DNA of 64,000 nucleotides. Origin: Oscillospiraceae bacterium (GTDB taxonomy: Bacteria > Bacillota > Clostridia > Oscillospirales > Ruminococcaceae). Position numbers and translations under genes: made by a program. The DNA is taken from assembly GCA_014799385.1 (NCBI GenBank), contig JAAVIC010000033.1, positions 62,001-126,000 of the forward strand, read 5' to 3'. Shown here piece after piece: positions 61,560 to 64,000 of this stretch. Below the pieces are notes generated by a model. The model had not been told where the DNA came from. It made no database searches and worked only from the letters and a program-made list of their open reading frames with translations. Numbering within the stretch: the first letter of the stretch is position 1; the number at the start of each line of letters is the position of its first letter.

Positions 61560-62720
61560 ATGGCTAAACGAGTATTCTGGATAGTTCTGGATAGCTTTGG
61601 TGTCGGCGAAATGTCCGACGCGGCTGATTTTGGCGACAGGGGAGCGAATACTTTGCGTTCTTGCTTCAATACGGGAAAGCTGAATGTTCCTAATATGCAA
61701 AAACTTGGACTTTTCAACATTGACGGTGTAGAGGTAGGAGAAAAATCGGAATCTCCGATGGGCGCGTTTATGCGCATTTCAGAACGCTCTAAGGGTAAGG
61801 ATACCACTACGGGGCATTGGGAAATGGCGGGCTGCGTGTCCGAGAAGCCTTTTCCAACGTTTCCGGACGGATTCCCCCCGGAGGTAATCGGGAAATTCGA
61901 GCAGGCAACCGGACGAAAAGTTCTCTGCAACAAGCCGTATTCGGGAACAAAAGTCATTGCTGATTATGGCAAAGAACACGTTCAAACGGGTGCGCTGATT
62001 GTGTACACCTCCGCGGACAGCGTTTTCCAGATTGCCGCTCACGAGGACGTTGTTCCTGTTGAGAAGCTGTATGAATATTGTCGTATTGCCCGGGAAATAC
62101 TTACGGGAGATTATGCGGTAGGACGTGTTATCGCGCGTCCGTTTGAGGGGGAACACCCGTACACGCGAACTCCTCGCCGACACGATTTCTCACTTGAGCC
62201 GCCGCGTGATACCGCGCTTGATATTCTCAAAGCAAACGGCAAAGAGGTAATCGGAATCGGCAAGATTTACGATATTTTTGCGGGAAAGGGAATCACTAAG
62301 TGTGACCGCCAAATCGGTAATAATGCTGATATGAAAATAACCGCGAAGTACCAACAGCAGGATTGGAGCGGTCTATGCTTTACGAATCTGGTGGATTTTG
62401 ATATGCAGTACGGGCATCGCCGCGACCCCGAGGGCTACGCTGCCGCGCTGAATGAGTTTGACAGCTGGCTGGGCGGATTTATGCGTGATATGAATCCCGA
62501 GGACGTGCTGATTATCACTGCCGACCACGGCTGCGACCCGTGCCATTCGGGTACCGACCACACGCGCGAGTATATCCCCGTGATGATTTACGGCAATGAG
62601 ATCCGTTCGGTAAATCTCGGCACGCGAAACGGATTCGGCGATATTGGGGCAACGGTTTTGGAGCTTTTGAACGTCAGCGGAAAGGTTGACGGCGAGAGCT
62701 TTGCCAGTTTAATTTTATAA
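61560..62720 (+). CDS. deoB: Phosphopentomutase
   Basis: Interconverts (deoxy)ribose 1-phosphate and 5-phosphate. The 386-residue protein of the alkaline phosphatase superfamily has the metal-binding IVLDSFGVGEMSDAADF with phosphoacceptor Thr in KGKDTTTGHWEMAG, and C-terminal TADHGCDPCHSGTDHTREY. ATG 61560 follows GGAGGGGTAGG. Together with deoC it feeds deoxynucleosides into glycolysis. Confidence 0.97.
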   Translation: MAKRVFWIVLDSFGVGEMSDAADFGDRGANTLRSCFNTGKLNVPNMQKLGLFNIDGVEVGEKSESPMGAFMRISERSKGKDTTTGHWEMAGCVSEKPFPTFPDGFPPEVIGKFEQATGRKVLCNKPYSGTKVIADYGKEHVQTGALIVYTSADSVFQIAAHEDVVPVEKLYEYCRIAREILTGDYAVGRVIARPFEGEHPYTRTPRRHDFSLEPPRDTALDILKANGKEVIGIGKIYDIFAGKGITKCDRQIGNNADMKITAKYQQQDWSGLCFTNLVDFDMQYGHRRDPEGYAAALNEFDSWLGGFMRDMNPEDVLIITADHGCDPCHSGTDHTREYIPVMIYGNEIRSVNLGTRNGFGDIGATVLELLNVSGKVDGESFASLIL

Positions 62721-62731
62721 GGAGATTTTTT

Positions 62732-63559
62732 ATGAGCGAATGTACACATGATTGCAGCAGCTGCGGAGAGAGCTGCTCGGAGCGTAAGCCCGAAAGTATG
62801 ATTGAAAAGCCGCACGAGCTGTCGCATATCAAAAAGGTAATCGGCGTTGTAAGCGGAAAGGGCGGAGTCGGCAAGTCGTTAGTGACTTGTCTTTCTGCTG
62901 TGCTGATGAATCGGCGCGGATTTAAGACCGCCGTTCTTGACGCGGATATTACCGGTCCCTCCGTTCCGAAGGCTTTCGGACTTACCGAAAAGGCTGAGGG
63001 CAATGAGAACGCGATTTTCCCTGTTGTAACGAAAAAGGGAATTAAGGTTATGTCCGTGAACCTGCTGCTGCCCGATGATACAGACCCCGTAGTCTGGCGC
63101 GGTCCGATTATCGCGGGCACGGCGAAGCAGTTCTGGACGGACGTTATCTGGGACGATGTGGACTATATGTTCGTGGATATGCCTCCCGGAACAGGAGATG
63201 TTCCGCTTACTGTATTCCAGTCTATCCCGCTGGACGGAATTATCGTTGTAACCTCGCCACAGGAGCTTGTTTCCATGATTGTAGGCAAGGCGGTTAAGAT
63301 GGCGAATATGATGAATGTTCCGATTATCGGTCTTGTTGAGAATATGAGCTACGTGCTCTGTCCCGACTGCGGAAAGCACATCAGCGTGTTCGGAGAGAGC
63401 CACATTGACGAAACAGCCAAGAAGTTTGACCTCAAGGTTTTGGCAAAACTGCCGATTGATCCCGAGATTGCGAAACTGGTGGACAGCGGAATGCTGGAGC
63501 TTACTGAAACGACTGCGGCGGACCCGATTGTTGATTCGATTGAGGAGTTCTGCAAGTGA
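62732..63559 (+). CDS. Mrp/NBP35-type P-loop ATPase (Fe-S carrier)
   Basis: A 275-residue ApbC/Mrp-type protein that carries or assembles iron-sulfur clusters. An N-terminal cysteine-rich segment (CTHDCSSCGESC) precedes the deviant Walker A GVVSGKGGVGKSLVTCL, FVDMPPGTGDVPLTVFQ as Walker B region, and the CxxC pair CPDCGKH. The start follows AAGGAG. The cluster-binding role is family knowledge. The next gene overlaps it by four bases. Confidence 0.95.
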   Translation: MSECTHDCSSCGESCSERKPESMIEKPHELSHIKKVIGVVSGKGGVGKSLVTCLSAVLMNRRGFKTAVLDADITGPSVPKAFGLTEKAEGNENAIFPVVTKKGIKVMSVNLLLPDDTDPVVWRGPIIAGTAKQFWTDVIWDDVDYMFVDMPPGTGDVPLTVFQSIPLDGIIVVTSPQELVSMIVGKAVKMANMMNVPIIGLVENMSYVLCPDCGKHISVFGESHIDETAKKFDLKVLAKLPIDPEIAKLVDSGMLELTETTAADPIVDSIEEFCK

Positions 63560-64000
63560 GCAATAAGGGCGATAAGGCATACAAAAACTTTTTGTCGGGA
63601 TATAACTGCACGCAAGCCGTGGCAGTCACATTTGCCGAGGAGCTGGGTTTGGACAAGGAAACCGCCGCGCGGCTGTCAAGCGGCTTTGGCGGCGGTATGG
63701 GCAGACTGAGAGAAGTGTGCGGCACATTTTCCGGTGTAGTCTTTGTTTTAAGCTCGCTGTATGGATACTCCGACCCAAAAGATACTGCGACAAAAAAGGA
63801 ATTATACGAGAAAATCCGCGCTCTTGCCGCGAAATTCCGCGAGGACAACGGGAGTATAATCTGTCGTGAGCTGTTGGGTCTGGATAAACCGGAAGATTCG
63901 GCGACTCCCGAAGCGCGCACTCCGGAATACTACAAGAAACGCCCTTGCCCCGAACTGTGCCGATATGCGGCGAATCTGCTGGAGGAGTATATTAGGGAAA
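63556..64000 (+). CDS. C_GCAxxG_C_C family protein (partial)
   Basis: The gene starts with GTG 63556 (GTGA overlap with the Mrp stop, GAGGAG upstream) and is still open at the window end, giving 148 visible residues. The family's cysteines are seen in YNCTQAVAVTF, SSGFGGGMGRLREVCGTFSG, the CREL segment, and CPELCRYAANL. The family comprises probable redox-active small proteins often near Fe-S or selenium genes; function is unproven. It probably ends just after the window. Confidence 0.88.
   Translation, partial: MSNKGDKAYKNFLSGYNCTQAVAVTFAEELGLDKETAARLSSGFGGGMGRLREVCGTFSGVVFVLSSLYGYSDPKDTATKKELYEKIRALAAKFREDNGSIICRELLGLDKPEDSATPEARTPEYYKKRPCPELCRYAANLLEEYIRE

Overview
The window reads as a chromosomal segment of an anaerobic low-to-medium GC Firmicute, most likely class Clostridia (Oscillospiraceae/Ruminococcus-like). 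The grounds are a Gram-positive PolC, a short HisG paired with HisZ, RBSs of the AGGAGG type, sigma-A promoters of the TTGACA-N17-TATAAT form, the gene order pyrH-frr-uppS-cdsA-dxr-rseP-ispG-polC, and many flavodoxin-like redox genes. No rRNA, tRNA, CRISPR array, transposase or integrase was recognised. Layout: (1) 1-3.5 kb holds the end of an AIM24-family gene, a structured intergenic repeat, glgA and three small genes. (2) 3.5-16.0 kb carries homoserine dehydrogenase and the envelope/isoprenoid/replication operon (pyrH, frr, uppS, cdsA, a zinc-ribbon protein, dxr, rseP, ispG, polC). (3) 16.1-30.2 kb is a histidine operon (hisZ, G, D, B, H, A, F, I, E). It is interleaved with genes unrelated to histidine: a TARG1-like macrodomain, a lipoprotein, FMN reductases, a HAD phosphatase, an Imm22-like protein, a DUF4253 protein, a nitroreductase and a HAM1-like NTPase. 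HisI is fused to a complete NUDIX hydrolase. hisC and a recognised histidinol phosphatase are not present. (4) 30.2-38.1 kb has fba, tyrA with a small membrane protein, pepF, a degenerate histidine-kinase-like protein, a 22-codon mini-gene with its own promoter and terminator, and an OmpR-type two-component system. (5) 38.1-51.0 kb on the minus strand is an arginine cluster (argG; argH, argC, argJ, argB, argD, argF), again interleaved with small immunity-like genes (CdiI_2/DUF4303 fusion, DUF5713, SUKH-like, YjbR/MmcQ, TfoX C-terminal domain) and uncharacterised ORFs. (6) 51.0-55.0 kb is a divergent XRE regulator/ImmA peptidase pair with two tandem M42 aminopeptidases and a GNAT protein. (7) 55.0-64.0 kb is a plus-strand run: tmk, DUF2156, DJ-1, 5-FTHF cyclo-ligase, mltG, U32 peptidase, deoC, an unknown gene, deoB, Mrp/NBP35 and a C_GCAxxG_C_C protein running off the end. 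How it works together: most genes are translationally coupled (ATGA or TAATG overlaps), so the accessory genes are co-transcribed with amino-acid biosynthesis. The most notable features are the NUDIX-HisI fusion, the macrodomain hydrolase in the his operon, orphan immunity-type genes in both the his and arg operons without visible toxins, the 22-codon mini-gene, and the operator-rich argG/XRE intergenic region.
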